A stretch of DNA of 64,000 bases, from NCBI RefSeq assembly GCF_043641665.1, contig NC_092186.1, forward strand, positions 19,451,001-19,515,000, in the 5' to 3' direction. Under the pieces are notes generated by a model that had not been told where the DNA came from, did not search any database, and saw only the letters and a list, made by a program, of their open reading frames with translations. The DNA comes from Enoplosus armatus. Its lineage: Eukaryota; Chordata; Actinopteri; Centrarchiformes; Enoplosidae. Made by a program: the position numbers and the translations under genes. Numbering within the stretch: position 1 is the stretch's first letter; every line of letters starts with the position of its first letter. Below, piece by piece: positions 29,511 to 54,020 of this stretch.

Positions 29511-32439
29511 TTTTTCCAGTGCGGTTTTGAATACTTGAATGAGAGGGCTGTGTTTTCTTTCTTCTTTAACTTCCAGTTAAAGGTTGAAGGAGGAACTTTG
29601 AACCTGTTGTTTATTTGTTATTAAAACATTAATCTGACATCCGCTGAGTGCAATCACAATAATAATTCCAGGAGAGTTTAAACACGTGTTCATTATCTTC
29701 TCTCTATGAAAGTCACTGTGGTTTGTCTAAGTTCAAGCTTTTTTTTTCTTTTCTGAGGCGACAATTAGTTTTAAGTGTCAGGGCTGCGTGGAACCTGATA
29801 GCAGCAGGCTTTCATCATAATTAACAGGCATCCAGGCTTTGAAAATGGAAATTGCCACTTTCAGCTTCATGCCAGATTCTCTGATTGGAGTGGCTTTTCT
29901 AAATTGAAAGGAGGAGAGGCTCTTCAGAAGTTCAGCTCGATGAGTTTGAAAGAGGCAGCTGCGAATTTTCTAGTTTTTACAACTTGTCTTTATTTGATTT
30001 TTCTTAGTTTATGTTTTTTTTGTAGCAGAGAACATGCACAATTATTTTAAAACAATAGCTCCAGAGTCAGGAAGTACAGAGCAATTACAATACAAGACAA
30101 CTGTAAACAGCAAAATGTAATAAATAGGAATTACACAAACATTTAATGGTTAAACAAAGGAAGTTCTGGGTGAGAACATTGTTTTGTGGCAAAAGACAAA
30201 TATTTTCTTGGTGAAGTTTTTAGACACTTTGATATTTACAGGAATCAAGAGCGGTTCTGTCGCTCATAATGTATTTCCCCTGTCAGTCTCGACATCATGG
30301 CTTATGCAACTCAAAGAAAACAATTTCGGTGCTTTTGACACAATTATTGCAGATTGATTTTGAATGTAATTATTATCTCGAGATATCAGACGTGTTTCAA
30401 TTCATCTGAAGATGACCGATTCACGGTTTGGCAGAAATCTAATTTAACCAATTTAAATTAATGATGTTGAATTTGGTTATCCGTCCATGTCTGCTTATTA
30501 TCGTCGTGAAGTCTTTCCTCTTGACCTTTTGAATAAATCCAATCAACTGTGAGCTCTCCTATTAGACTTGGACAGTAAAATGAGACGGTCACTCTGGATC
30601 TCAGCAAAACCCAGACAAAGATAAGTTGTGATAACGACCTTTATAAAAAAACAATATGAGCATCTCAGAATCATGTTCATTATGTCTTGAGATAATAAGA
30701 GAAAGAGGTGATGAGAGGGAAAGAGATGAAGATATCCATACTTAACAGACCACCCTGTTCTGTACTTTCATTTACTGACTGCTGTTCTGGAAAAGGACAG
30801 TGAGCCTCAGGTCGTCTCTCTGAATGGATCCACAGTCAGCCCTCGCCTGAGGCTCTGGACTCCTTATCTCAAGCTCGGAGCGTCTTTTAAGTGGGCTGGT
30901 GAAGAAAAGAATTAAAAGGTCATTAAAGCATAAAGCTGCCATTATCCCGAGATGTATTATGTAGAGACACCGGTCGATTTTCCCTAACCTATCCGCCTGA
31001 GTCTAAAGTCATTTTAAGACGACACTGATGCGTAGCCATGCCAACCATGAAGCCAACATACTGATTTTGCCAGAGTTTTAAGAACGAAGTAAAAACAAAC
31101 TACGAGGTCAGGCGATATTGAGAAGACATGCCGTTAATGTAAAATACATTTGTGAATCAAGAATATGTTTCAGCAGCCAAAACCCGAAAGACAGGCCACT
31201 AAGAGAACTCCTGGGTCTTTTCACAGGATTTGTTGACATTAAGAAAAATACAGAATATCACCCGATTTATCCTTTAAAATGTTGTAAATGATGTTTATAA
31301 TGTTACACCAGTGACCTCTCATGGCTCTTTATCTGTGGTCTATTGGTTGTGAAGGGTTTACGTCCCGTTTGCCTTCTGATGTTCTGATGAATGTGAAACT
31401 AACAGGAAAGTGAAACAGGACTATAGTATGAATTTAGAGGATTGTTAGTGAGGTCTACCACTGTGATCCAGCCAGACGCTCCTCCCTCTGCTATCTCCAC
31501 TGCCTGAGAAACTCTGAATGAAAAACACAGGGCTAAAAATACCCACGTCAACTCTCAGGCACCGGCAGAGCTTGGGAAAGAGGCGCTAATCAAACTCTGT
31601 GCGCTAACATCAGGGTGGGAAAAAGCTCCAAACTAACCAAACACTGCTGCATTTTGGCAACATCTGGTGAGCTTGTTTACTCTACCAGACACTGACCACG
31701 ATTTGGAGGCCGTAATAATTGAGGTTTGAGGTGTGCCTCGAGCACCAAAAAGGTCAGATTGTCATGCTGCCTGAACTGACCGCTCCTCCCTGGAAGAACC
31801 AAACCACGACTGCTTTTGGAAACGTTTACTGCATGTCGCTGTGATGCCACAAACCTTTGAGCCCAGTTTTAATTTTTGGATCGAACAATGAAAGTTTTGT
31901 GCGACACTGAAGAGAGAGAACTTTTGAGTTTGTGGTTGTATTCAAACTTTCTCTGACGCCGTCTTGAGATTTTGTTCTCACTGTTTGTGCTTTTGAATCT
32001 GGTGCCTGAGAAACGTCTCTGAGGGCAAAGTGAGAGCGAGGCCTTGAACTCCAGTTTCTGGTTTCCCAAACCCATCGCAGCACAGAGATCACCTCTGTTC
32101 ACTGGCTCATAATGGAACAAATGCTGTGTTTAGCACTGAGGTGCTGGTGGAAAAGCACCCCTGCCCTATGAAGTCATATAAAGAGCCTGAACAAGGCTCA
32201 GACGCCGCCATGTTCAGTTCCCACTGCAGCCACCCAACGTGATTTTATTCCTTTTTACATCCCCGCCCGTCCATTTTTAGTTGTTTCTAGCTAATTTTTA
32301 TGTTCTGTTACCTTTTTTATCTCTTCTTTCTTGTTTTGTAAACTCTTCTCTTGCTTTTATGTACATCAGTCATTTTATAGAATGTTCTATTACAATTTGT
32401 TTTTAGGAAAAAGCTTTATAAAATATTGTAAAATAAAAA
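29511..32439. other. gene-poor stretch
   Basis: Nothing supported on either strand. A minus-strand pair of overlapping open frames near 31826-32120 shows no splice-site framing or recognisable domain. Confidence 0.45.
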
Positions 32440-32705
32440 TAATGGCTCCACTTTCTAATAGAGCTCTTTATTAATGTTTTAAAAGTATGTAACTGGCTTT
32501 AATAATGGTTAATAAATGATTTACTACTCTTTTTTTATAGATCAGTTGTAAGCCATTAAGGGACGGTTTGTCTCCATGAACAAACGTCTAATATTCACAT
32601 TTTGTGAATACATTTGGATGGAAACCTGGCTAGTGAAGCATTAGTAAATGATTTATTAACCATTAATAAAGCCATTAGTTACAACTTCTAAAACCTTTAT
32701 AAAGG
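32440..32705. mobile_element. foldback MITE with AT-rich inverted arms
   Basis: The left arm (CTCTTTATTAATGTTTTAAA, GGCTTTAATAATGGTTAATAA, ATGATTTACTA) is mirrored by the right arm (TAGTAAATGATTTATTAACC, ATTAATAAAGCCATTAGTTA, AAACCTTTATAAAG). The middle (about 110 bases) is unrelated. No coding sequence. Confidence 0.7.
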
Positions 32706-34994
32706 GCGTTGATCAATAAAACTGCAAAAACAAGGAGGTAAAACAGTTGCATAATAAACTGTAAGGACAAAATGAATAATGCAGCAGAAGAAGAAGACTT
32801 TTTGAATGGAGTCTCCTTTGTAATTTGTAAGATCGTCTCCGAGTCGACTGCAAGGCATCGATATGTTCAATGAAGTTTCGTAATGCCTGGCAGACATCAA
32901 ATTGCCTCTCAGTGCGACTTCAGTAGCGATGCTTGGAGACGCTAACTGAATCAGAGCATAATGGAAAACTGAATTAGAGCCCTCAAACATGTATTTTCCA
33001 CAGGAGCAGCTCCACGGTGACGAAGGTGTGTTTGTCAGGTCTTTTCAAAGACCTCCGTGCACCCAGTGCCTTGTCATTACCCTCTCCATCAAAGACATGC
33101 TGAACTGTCCTCCAGTGAAGGAAATGATAATGATAACAGACACATATTTCAGTTGTTTCTGGGCAGAAAGCAGCAGCGGCTGACATCTGGTCTCGTTCTG
33201 TAGTTATCAAACATCTGGAGACTCCAGTTGCTACTGTTGTGAAAGAGACAACTGGGTCGCATCTCAAACAGAAGACCTGATATCTAGGTCAACGTAGAGA
33301 GACGCTTAGAGATGCCTTACGCCGGTTTATTTGAGTTATTTGCTTGGCTAGAAAACACAAAAGAGCTGAAGTGATTAGAGAAAAGGGAAATGAGAGAAAA
33401 GAAAGACAAATTTGTACAGTTGAGAGAAAAGGGCTGGAGATGTTTGAGCCAAATACGTATTTAAAACAGCAGCTTAGTTTGGGGGAAACGGGCCTGGAGA
33501 GTTTGTTTCTCACCACGGAGGGAAAACAAGGTGTGTTTGGTCCAAACAGCAACGTGACATCAGAGCTGGAAACAGGCTAATTGGGAAAACACGATTTGTG
33601 ACTCTGCTTTGTTTCAGGGAGGGGCGGCCAGTCGTCAGGCAGCACTGCCTCAGCCTCAGCTGAATCTGGATCTGGATTTTCTGGGCTGCAACACCATTGT
33701 TTCCAGAAAGAAATATGTAATGTTGCCATTCCAAGAATGAATTCATGTCCAGTCAGGTCTTTGGTTCTGTGGATGTCCATGTTTGAATCTTTACTGGATG
33801 AAAAACCACAATGCAGTTTTCCCAACGGATGCAGAAAGCTGTTCCTGGCACACTTCATCCTCGAAGAGAGAATCTCTTTACAGCCGTGAGGGATGATTTT
33901 TAAAGGATATTTCCAAATTCCTCCTTTTGGGAAACATAAGAGATCAAAGTCTGGTTCCAGACCTCTGAATCACGGCCCACATTTCAGCGATCAAATAGAT
34001 CTGTTGTCGTGCTCATGACAGCTGTTTCAGCCAGTTGGAGCAACAATCAAAGTCATAACAACTCTTAGATGTCTTTGATGGTCGTGAGTCTTTTGATTGT
34101 CAATCAGAAATGGTGGACCGAAACATGACATTTGCAAGACTGATCTGTCACTTGACTGGTTACAGCAAAACAAAATAACCCCCAAAATAACAGGAAATTG
34201 GCTAACATGCACATAATGTCCGACTGAATATCAGGCCGAGAAAAACGTGATGGACGACTAAAAGTATTTCATCATGAAACATCTCAAATGAGTTGAATAT
34301 CAGAGTGAAGAGATCTGACAGAGGAGGAGCTACAAAGTTTTAAAGGTATCACTGGATGTTGGCATCCATTCACAGCGGTCTCCTTTTTGTCCTTCATGAG
34401 AAGCTGTAAGTCAGAGGGGGGGCTTCAGCGACTCTGTCGGACTTCCCCAGCAACTTTATTGAATCCACTCTGTGACATTTTGAACCTGGACACAGTCGGG
34501 GAAAAGTTAGGGAGTGCGGGGGGGGGGGGGAGGGGGGCTGGTGTGGAGAAAACAACGAGGCCTCACAAAACTTTTCGAAAACAGCGTCGCCACCAGAGAG
34601 GCATAATGCCTCATTGTGGAGGCTGAATGTGCCTGATTGTGTTTGCTGGAGAATCTGGAAGGAAGAGGGAGGGCGGGCAGGACGCATGTGATGTTTGAAG
34701 TCAACCTGAATGTGATTTAAAAAAAAAAAAAAAATCTTTTTCTGGATACAGCAGGACACACATGATGCTGGTGATGTGACGTCAGAGTGTGGTTTATGTT
34801 GAAGAGATGGGAGACAGGAAATGGCATCTGGTGGCAGAATCCTGAACATAGAGGTGTTACTGTGTGTGTGAGAGAGCTTCAGCACACAAACACTTAAACA
34901 CTCCAGTCTTCGGCCAAAACAGATAACATGTTATCTAACCTCAGTGTGATGCATCATGTGATGTCGGCCTGGGTGCTGCTGGCTGCAGGATGCC

Positions 34995-34998
<4 letters not shown>
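32706..34998. other. gene-poor stretch with homopolymer tracts
   Basis: A G tract (34518-34530 plus a second G run after one A) and an A tract (about 34719-34734) stand out. Reading frames through 34.4-34.9 kb are low-complexity and not exon-like. Confidence 0.45.

Positions 34999-35059
<61 letters not shown>
34999..35059. repeat. (TG)n microsatellite
   Basis: About 30 uninterrupted TG units; any frame across it is a Cys-Val or Thr-His artefact. Confidence 0.95.
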
Positions 35060-35060
<1 letters not shown>

Positions 35061-35358
35061 CGTGTCACACTGGCTCTATTTGTTCAGCACTCAGTTTCTG
35101 CTTGTCTTCTCTCCAGTGTTTTCCTGCTGCCTTCAGGAAGCAGCTTTCAGGACGGCCCGATGGGTTTCCTGGCAGGACCCCCCCACCCCCCTCCAGTTCC
35201 TACTGGGAGACAATGGGAGGTCTCCCACAGGGGCATGAAGGGGTTGTGTGTATATATGTGTGTGTGTGTGTGTATAGTGCTGAGGGGGATTTATTTGGGG
35301 AGTAGTGGGCTTCCCATCAGGAAACTGCAGATTTATCCCAGCAGCAGAGAGGCCCTCC

Positions 35359-35405
35359 TGTGCGTGTGTGTGTGTGCGTGCGTGCGTGCGTGTGTGTGTG
35401 TGTGC
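35359..35405. repeat. compound (TG)n/(TGCG)n microsatellite
   Basis: TG units interrupted by four CGTG/TGCG units. Another short TG tract precedes it at about 35241-35276. Confidence 0.85.
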
Positions 35406-35964
35406 GCTTGTATTTCTATGTCTATTAGGCCTGAATGTCCTCACAAGGACACACAAGACATGAAAGAAATCTTCTCCTTGCCTCTAGAAGAGATTAAGTT
35501 CAGGATTAGCAGTTGGTTTTAGGTTTAAGATTAACTGGGATGAGAGTTAAAGTTTGTTAAAGTGGACGTTTTCATTGAGATACTGTTTCCTGTTTCAGAA
35601 AGCCTCACATAAGTTGAAGTTTGAAGTTCATTCCCGACCTTCGCAGCTGTTGTGGAGCTTTTGATCGCATCACATGATTTTCGTTGAGCCTCATTTTGCC
35701 CAGTTGTCATGGAATCGCAGATGTTCATGTTTCCATGTTTTCTGACCACCTCTTGTCGGTTTAAGTTGAGATTCAAAGTTCGTTCTTGACTTTGGAAAAT
35801 GGAAGTTGAGAAAATAATTTAAACTCGAGGTCCATTTAGTAGCTGTTCTTCTGCTGATGGAGGTCATGCAACATGATCAAAAGTGAGATTTTATTTGTTC
35901 AGAAAACCCCCCACAGTTAAATGAAAGAAGTTAAATATTGCTATAATTCACAAGTTACTTAACG

Positions 35965-36300
35965 CTGCAGCTGACTGTTATTTTTGTCCATTGATCTAAT
36001 CAGTATTTCTTTTTCCATTATTCGATTGCTTTAATTTATATATTGTAGGAAAATTGTGAATAATTCCAGTCACAATTTCCCAGAGCCCAAGGCAACGTCT
36101 TCAGATGGCTTGTTTTGACTGAACAACTGTTGGAAACCCCAAAATATTCAATCTACTGAGTCAAAACATTGAAAAGTAGCAAAACCTCAAATTTGAGAAG
36201 CATTTTTACTTTCTTAAAAACTAAACGATTATATCATTGCCTATAAAGTTCCCTTCGATTGACTGATTTATTAATCGTTTCAGCTATAAAACTATTGGAT
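35965..36300 (+). repeat. diverged hAT-like MITE, related to the copy at 12880-13125
   Basis: Order of blocks: GCTGCAGCTGACTGTTATTT, CCATTGATCTAATCAGTATT, ATTATTCGATTGC, CAATTTCCCAGAGCCCAAGG, AACGTCTTCAGATGGCTTGTTT, CCAAAATATTCAATCTACTG. Both orientation and block order follow the 'GGGCTGCAACGATTA' family, with heavy divergence. Confidence 0.5.
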
Positions 36301-36449
36301 TAAATTTGGAAAATGATCAGTGGTTAGTTTCAGGATAAAATTTGGGTTTTATGTTGGACTGAAAGTGAAATCAGTGAATGTCCTCACAAGTATAGTATTC
36401 ATATAGGGGTGGAGGCCTGTATTTGTGGTTTTTAGTTTTTATCTCTGTT

Positions 36450-36454
<5 letters not shown>

Positions 36455-36483
<29 letters not shown>
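36455..36483. repeat. (TG)n microsatellite, short
   Basis: About 14 TG units following 'tttctatg'. Confidence 0.9.
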
Positions 36484-36486
<3 letters not shown>

Positions 36487-37749
36487 ATTTCTGAATGGGT
36501 TTTTTCTCATGTAAAGCAGTCGGAGAGTAAAAGTTGCTGTCAGTGAGAGGATGTTGGCTTTCACTCCCCCCCCTGTCTGTCAGATTGTGTCTCTCTCTCT
36601 CTCTGGCTTCTCGTCTTGGGAAAAGGGTGGTGGTGGGGATGAGGTCACTGTTTCAAAACATGGCCCCGAGCCTCGAACCAGCACAACATTTCCTCTTCCA
36701 TGAAGGCAGGACAACCCAATGTTCTCTTCATTAGTAACACGTCCGTGAGGCGCTTCTCCACTCGTCACTTGTTCCTATGTATGGTCACTGAAGTAGTAAT
36801 CTATCTAAGTTATTTTCATGGAAATAAATGTGTGTGTTACTTCCAACAAAGACAACATATTCTGTTTTAAATGTAATGTGAGCTGCTCATTTGGTTTGTG
36901 GCTCTGATCCTCTCATTGCTAAACATGATTCCCTTAATTCCACGTTATTACATCTCGGGTCTTATTTTCGTAAGTTTGGCCCTAATTTCTATCCGGAACA
37001 ATAAAACTGTAACTTACAGAGTTACTTGTTGAGATCTGCGAACAGAATATTAAGAAGTTCAATGGGGGGGAAATAAACACAAGCAATCATACAATCAAAC
37101 AAGTTTTAAACAGCCACAAGAAAGACAAACCTGTTAGAAAGACAACACAAAGACTAACGATGTTGTCAACGTCCATCTCAGCTTACAGATTCAAATGTCT
37201 AAATTTTACTGGCCTGCGTAGCCGCTCAGTTTACATTTCAGATGTGCTCGCTTTGAGTTAAACCTCCAAACAAAGTGGTTCAGAAAATTTGGCTAAACTG
37301 TTGGCTGGTTGACAACCTGTCTGATCATCTGACTGCTCTCTCTTTCCTCATTGGACATCTTTGTAGCCAACATGTTCCCAGATCTCAACGATTACCGTGA
37401 GTAGGTTATCTCAGAACGATGACAAGGTAACACGTCACTTTAAGGGTTTGTAATTTCCTAATGACTTTATTTGCTTCTAGTTGAAAGGAAAATAGAAAAG
37501 TCATCAAAAGACGAGCCACATAAATGTTCATTCATTGTTCTTTTAGTTTCACATGTTTGCACGTTCAGCCGCCTTGCTGTGCACTAATTAAAAGACTAGA
37601 TGTTACTCTCATATGTTTGTGTTTATGCAGAGTTCACAAGTGTGTCAAACTGTGTTTCTGTGTGTGCGCTCATGTGTACGTGTTTATGGGAATTTTTGTC
37701 ATTTTGTTTTTGGCTTGTGCAAGTGTCATTATGAGCACTGGTACTCGGT

Positions 37750-37750
<1 letters not shown>
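36484..37750. other. non-coding stretch between TG arrays
   Basis: No splice-bounded exon, repeat family or RNA gene recognised. A short (CT)n run is at about 36590-36604. Confidence 0.45.
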
Positions 37751-37792
<42 letters not shown>

Positions 37793-37802
37793 GCGTGTGT
37801 GT
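37751..37802. repeat. (TG)n microsatellite
   Basis: About 22 TG units, ending with two CGTG interruptions. Confidence 0.93.
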
Positions 37803-37931
37803 GAGAGACTCGACAACGTGGCTCTCAGCTGGTCAGGACTCGGGGGGGTGTAGAGGGAAGGAATGCAGCTTCTCTGTAATTTGCTGTCTGTCATCAAATC
37901 AGAGAGAAAAACAGAAACACTCGAGAGGAGC

Positions 37932-38035
<104 letters not shown>

Positions 38036-38159
38036 TGGCTGAGAGGAGAAATGAGTCATGTGAGGAGAGGAGGGTAGAGATGAAGAGAGGAAAGGAGGAG
38101 GTGAGGAATAAAGAAGGGAGAAAGGAAGTAAAGATATGGAGTGTAAATGAAAGAATCAA

Positions 38160-39521
38160 TTGAAGAGAGATATGTGGAGAAGAGACTAGTTAACTTTGCA
38201 GCACAGTTTCATGAATAATGCTCTACAGAATATTTCTTAGTTGTTGGTAGTAAAACGCTGCAGTCTACAGTCTGCAGCAGCCATCTTTTTGGTTGTGTTT
38301 TTTAAATTCATTTTCTTGGTTTGTCTTTGCTGCTGTGGATGACACATAAGGAAATTAAAGTGGATAATCATGTCATCGAACGGTGTAATAACATTTTTAT
38401 TTATACAATTTCATGAAAGTAATGGTGTAGATGACGTCTCTTGTGTAATGTGGACTCAGTTGTCAAAATATTAATGAGCCTTTTCCACGACCTGGAGGCT
38501 TCCCAAGACCTGAACTAGGTTCTGCGCTGTGTTTCCACTGTGTTGTTGTGTCAGAAGATCACCGGTATATTCACACCTCCTGCTTTATTAATTGTGGTGT
38601 TTGGATTTAGGACCACCTCATGAGCAGCGCCGAAGAAAATGGAGAGCAGTGGAAACAAAAGCAGAACCTGTGTTGATTGCTGCACTTTAAATTATGGCTT
38701 GTTAAGTTCCCGTAATGGAAACGGACTGAAACTTAAACTGGACTTCAAGATGTCTTTGTGTAGCTTGTTGAAGTTTATCCAGGATGAAGTCACTTGAGTC
38801 CGAATGTCCCCGAGTGTGACTGTTCCCAAACCTCCAGCCTTTCTGATCCGATTTCATACTTTATACGTTCTGGTTTAAACGATCTGCAGCATGTTTGGGT
38901 GAAACTCTCATCATGTGCTTGGCATTCTTTGTTGACTTTGGTGTCTCGATCAAAATATGAATGACGTAGTGCCTGCAGTGAGCGTCTGCACGCAGTCAAC
39001 TGTTGATGAAACTGCCACACAGATGCTTGTGCTCTTTGTTTTATGTTTAAACACACACACTTCATCATTGATACAAACCATAACACAGCTCTATTGTACC
39101 TGTACCAAGACCACTTCATACTGGTTAATGTGGAGATGCTACCAGGGAGGACCTAAAGGAAGGAGGGAAAACAACTTTGACACAAACTTTTCCTGGGTCT
39201 TCACATAAATAGCAGTGTAATCCAACCTACCTGTTGAAAGTGACACTATCACACATGGTGGTGGATAGAAGAGTGCAGACAAGGAGCTAAAGTTATACAA
39301 ACTGAAGCCAGGTTTGTTTCAACTTCAAAATCTCTTCTAATTCCTACCACGCACAGGATCACATGTTGCTGATTACCCAATAAACAAACTAACTTTGAGT
39401 CATGTGACTTGTTTATACGCTCTGGTTAGCTTGTATTTGATCCTAAACAAACTCAAAGTACAGTAAAGCACCTTTCTCTGGTTTGGACCAAAGTAAACCA
39501 ACGAGGTGAAGTCATTTGTGT

Positions 39522-39524
<3 letters not shown>
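38160..39524. other. non-coding stretch
   Basis: Nothing recognised on either strand. The longest frame (38790-39119, - strand) lacks splice context and resembles no family known to me. Confidence 0.4.

Positions 39525-39584
<60 letters not shown>
39525..39584. repeat. (TG)n microsatellite
   Basis: About 30 TG units followed by TATGATTGGCTGGG. Confidence 0.95.
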
Positions 39585-39587
<3 letters not shown>

Positions 39588-40534
39588 ATTGGCTGGGACG
39601 CTGCAGCATCACGTTCACTGTGTTTAACCTGACGGAGACACAGAGGAGAAACAGAGCAGCGACTGATAAGAAGATACTGAGCAGAAATGTCGTTATCAGA
39701 TACAGAAGATTCTTTCTTTTCTTTTCACTGTGTATTTGAATGAATCCGCTGTCCGTAATAACCCCTAATATAATTTGTGGTAATAAGTCTTCTGTCTGTT
39801 TGAATGTTGTGGTCTTTACTTTGACAATAAATTGCCTGTCTGCTGCAGTGTGAGCTGACAGATGATGTGTGTGTGCGTGCGTGTGTGTGTTTTATAGGTT
39901 ATCAGTAGTCAGTCAGCTAGAAGGACGACCGGCGTGTTGCAACAGCATGTGTTAGGAATGTGCCTGAGGCTGCTGGAAAACACATCTGTGTGTGTTTGAA
40001 ACAAATTGAGTTACTGAGGTTTTGTGTGTGTGTGTGGGAGGCGGGGGGGTACAACTTACTGTATGTTCATGTTTCAGAGTTTTTGTGTTGCATGAATCTC
40101 TCTTTTGTTGTAGAAAAGAAACTTGAGATTTGCACTAAAAGTAGTTTTATGTCCATAACGCACTGGCTTTACACAACACACATAAACGGCAACCACTATA
40201 AAACCCACACACCTGCGATAGTGAGGTTTGTGGCGGAGCAGGTGGATGCACACCTTGTTACAGCGTCCTGTTGTTGCAGCGTTTTTAATACTTGCTCCCT
40301 CAACCGAGCACATCCTGACTTCTCTAGCTTGACTTCTTCTCTTGTCACGCACCATCTCTGGTCTTCTAGAGGTTTCTCTTCGTCCAATGTTGAGATGGAA
40401 AAGATATTTCCACAAAAGATAGGAAAATAACATTAAAAAAGAACATTGTCTGCTGAGCAACATCTGGACAGATTGAAGCTTTGGGTAACACACATAGGTG
40501 ACAAATTGTGATAAATATATACATTTAATACATC

Positions 40535-40740
40535 GTCAGAGGGTGTTGTGCCTCCAGAACAGCTTCAATGCTCCTTGTCAGAGATTTTGCAAGCATGTGA
40601 AACATGTCTGGAGGGATTAAACACCAATCTTACACAAAATATTCACTCATTTGGTGTTTTGATGATGATGGTGGTGGAGAGCGTTCTCCAATAGGTGCTC
40701 AGTTGGGTTGAGATCTTGTCCAAAGCGCACGATGCATTCA
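40535..40740 (+). repeat. dispersed repeat fragment
   Basis: The stretch GTTGTGCCTCCAGAACAGCT ... AACATGTCTGGAGGGATTAA ... TTCACTCATTTGGTGTTTTGATGATGATGG (read in pieces) ... GGTGCTCAGTTGGGTTGAGA is of a type found repeatedly in fish genomes, often near TG or GATG microsatellites. It is non-coding. Confidence 0.4.
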
Positions 40741-40871
40741 AGTATCTGCGTCCATGATGTTTGTCTCCTTATTTATTCGGGGTTCTCCAATAACTTGTCA
40801 CTTGTGTGTATTGTATGGTTGATATGTTGTACAGTGCTGTTGTTGATGGTTTACGTCTCTCTCTCTCTCAG

Positions 40872-40946
40872 GGCTGTGTGCAGCAGGGAGGAGGGAACCA
40901 GGCTGAACTCCAGCTGCATGAATCGCTCCCTGAGCGGCTGAAAGAG
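40872..40946 (+). other. kank3: probable non-coding 5' UTR exon of kank3
   Basis: A strong polypyrimidine acceptor (CTCTCTCTCTCTCAG) is followed by 75 bases of balanced composition and a good donor (AAAGAG|GTAAAC). It lies 1.4 kb upstream of the exon with the kank3 start codon, on the same strand. It contains a tiny upstream ORF (ATG AAT CGC TCC CTG AGC GGC TGA). Not verified by transcript data, and the true first exon and promoter are not located. Confidence 0.45.
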
Positions 40947-42350
40947 GTAAACGTCTCTTCAACACAACACAACAACATTCATTGTACTGTTCTGAAGTTA
41001 CAATCTGTCATATTTAAGTTAGTGTTTCAGTCTTTTCTCTGTACTTGTTAGACAAAAAGTCCAGAAAAGTATCCAGTTGATGCAGTTTGCTCTGCTTGCT
41101 GTTAGGAACTCTCGTTAACTGGTAGCTCTTCTCCTGAAGCACAGGAAGCGTTTTATATTTCCTGTCGTGTTTGGAACAGAAGAAGAACCAGGTTGTTAGT
41201 ATGATCAGCCATAGCTACTCTGAACAAAGAAAATCCCTCAACTTTAGTTTATTCTGCTGAGACATTTTGAACAGATTCAGTCCGTCAGACTTTCATCAAT
41301 CGTTTCCCTCTTTGAACTAAAATATTTTCCATGTTAATCTTTTAAATTAAGTCTCATAATGTTTATTATTTTGCATTGAGGTGTTTTACAATGTAGTCAG
41401 TCCCCACTCTGTCCGATGTGTCATTATGCCCAAAGGAAATAATAGATTTCCCAGTGAAGCGGTTTGTTTGGCAGGTTTTAGCGGTGAGAAGAGTCTTGTG
41501 GTTTTTCAGTTGGGTTCGATGGTGTGACGCTGTTGTTAATGGAGCAGCTGTCTTGTGGTTTTTGGACACTGTGCAGCTTTTTATTGTTGACTTTGTTCTG
41601 CGGTGTTTCCCCTCACTGCTAATCTCCACCGTGTGCCAGAAGTTTTTATACAACTCGCACACAAACGTACATTTGAATTTTAGGCATGTATCTTGCACTC
41701 TTAGTGATTTATAGTGACTCTTACTGTTAAGAAAGTCAAGCAACCACAAGTAAAGGGGTCAAGAGCTTCAAAGTAGAAAACATACACTCTCTCTGAGGTA
41801 TGGATGATGTCAGGCTCAACGTCCTTCAACACCTCTTAAGAGGAAAAGCAAACAAGAGATCCATTTAACAAAACCTCTTTATCTCTGAAAGGAGGGAATT
41901 CACCTTCTCTTGAATTCAGTCACAGGCTGTCGCACGTGCTAACCAGCCAGAAGAAAACGTAAACTTCTTCAGGCGTTTCTGCACTTTGTAGTAAGTTTAC
42001 AACTCCTATAAAGACGCATCTATGTCCGCCATTAAAGTGAGAGCAAGGAACCGCTTGGGTCGTCTAGAAGTTTTATTCTTTTAGTTGTTTGTTGTGTCAA
42101 GCTGTCTCCTATTAACAAAAACATGTTCATGGGATGGCCAACATTTGGAGAATGCAATTTTGATGCTTACAGGAAAAACTGGTAACATAAAACCAACACA
42201 CTTGTTGACAGTCAGCAGGTAACAAATGACAGACTTGTGCCAATGTTTTTACCAAACTACCGTGCAGTGTTTTCAAGATCTGTTTCCTTCCTCTTGGTCT
42301 GAAAGTACATTCATGACTAATGCATTCATGTCACTGTGTGTTTTCTTTAG

Positions 42351-42400
42351 CCAGGTGTTGATTTGAAGCTGTGTGTGCTGAAAGGTCCCCGTCCTGAAAA
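42351..42400 (+). other. kank3: kank3 5' UTR part of the first coding exon
   Basis: The acceptor TGTGTTTTCTTTAG ends at 42350 and gives 50 untranslated bases before the ATG at 42401. The context CCTGAAAAATGA has A at -3, a good initiation context. Confidence 0.55.
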
Positions 42401-53331
<10,931 letters not shown>

Positions 53332-54020
53332 GAGGATCATGGCCGCTCGTGTATGCGGACAGACCAGCGAACATAACTGGATCTGAGCTGTGAAAAGCTC
53401 CACTGGAATTTACTTAAATATATATGTATTTATATATTGCCATATGTCCTGCATTTATAAGTATTGTTAATATGAGAATATTATTTTTCCATAAAAGTCG
53501 TGAATGGTTTTATTATGTTCTTGACTAATATGAGCTCCTAGCATGTCTAAATGAGGTCTCCAGCGCTTGTTTCTTCTGTGACAGGAGATGAGACCTTACA
53601 TTTATTATTTGCACTCCATTAATATTTTACGGTTAAGGGCAACACACACTGACGCAACAATACGCATCAAGAAACGTCACTTTCTGACAGTGCATCCCAG
53701 TGTCGACGCTGCAGAAAATGTATCGCATTGACTGCCTGGATTGGCACATCCTGGATACTCTGCCTTGACTACTTCTGTCTGCATGTCATGTCCAGAGTGT
53801 GCGTCAAGTGACTCGACACAGCCCGTGTGTGTTGCCCTCTCGTCTTCCCTTTCTGTCCTGCCTTGGTTAACTGATCTGTGAACCTCTTCACCATCATAGT
53901 CTGCACTAACTGTCCGTGCATTGTATGTTCATATAAATATATACGTAAATATATATATGTATATATATATATATATATATCTATTCATGTCTGAAATAAA
54001 CATATTTACATAAAAGTTGA
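53332..54020 (+). other. kank3: kank3 3' UTR with polyadenylation signal
   Basis: The 3' UTR follows the TGA at 53329-53331. AATAAA at 53995-54000 is the likely signal. An (AT)n-rich tract (53936-53980) directly precedes it. Confidence 0.6.

Noticed and set aside
31826..32120. Overlapping - strand frames
   Set aside because: Two overlapping frames cannot both be real, neither has splice signals, and no similarity was recognised.
34387..34885. 163-codon frame on the - strand
   Set aside because: Driven by poly-G/C and poly-A tracts read as Pro and Phe/Lys runs; no splice context or homologous domain.
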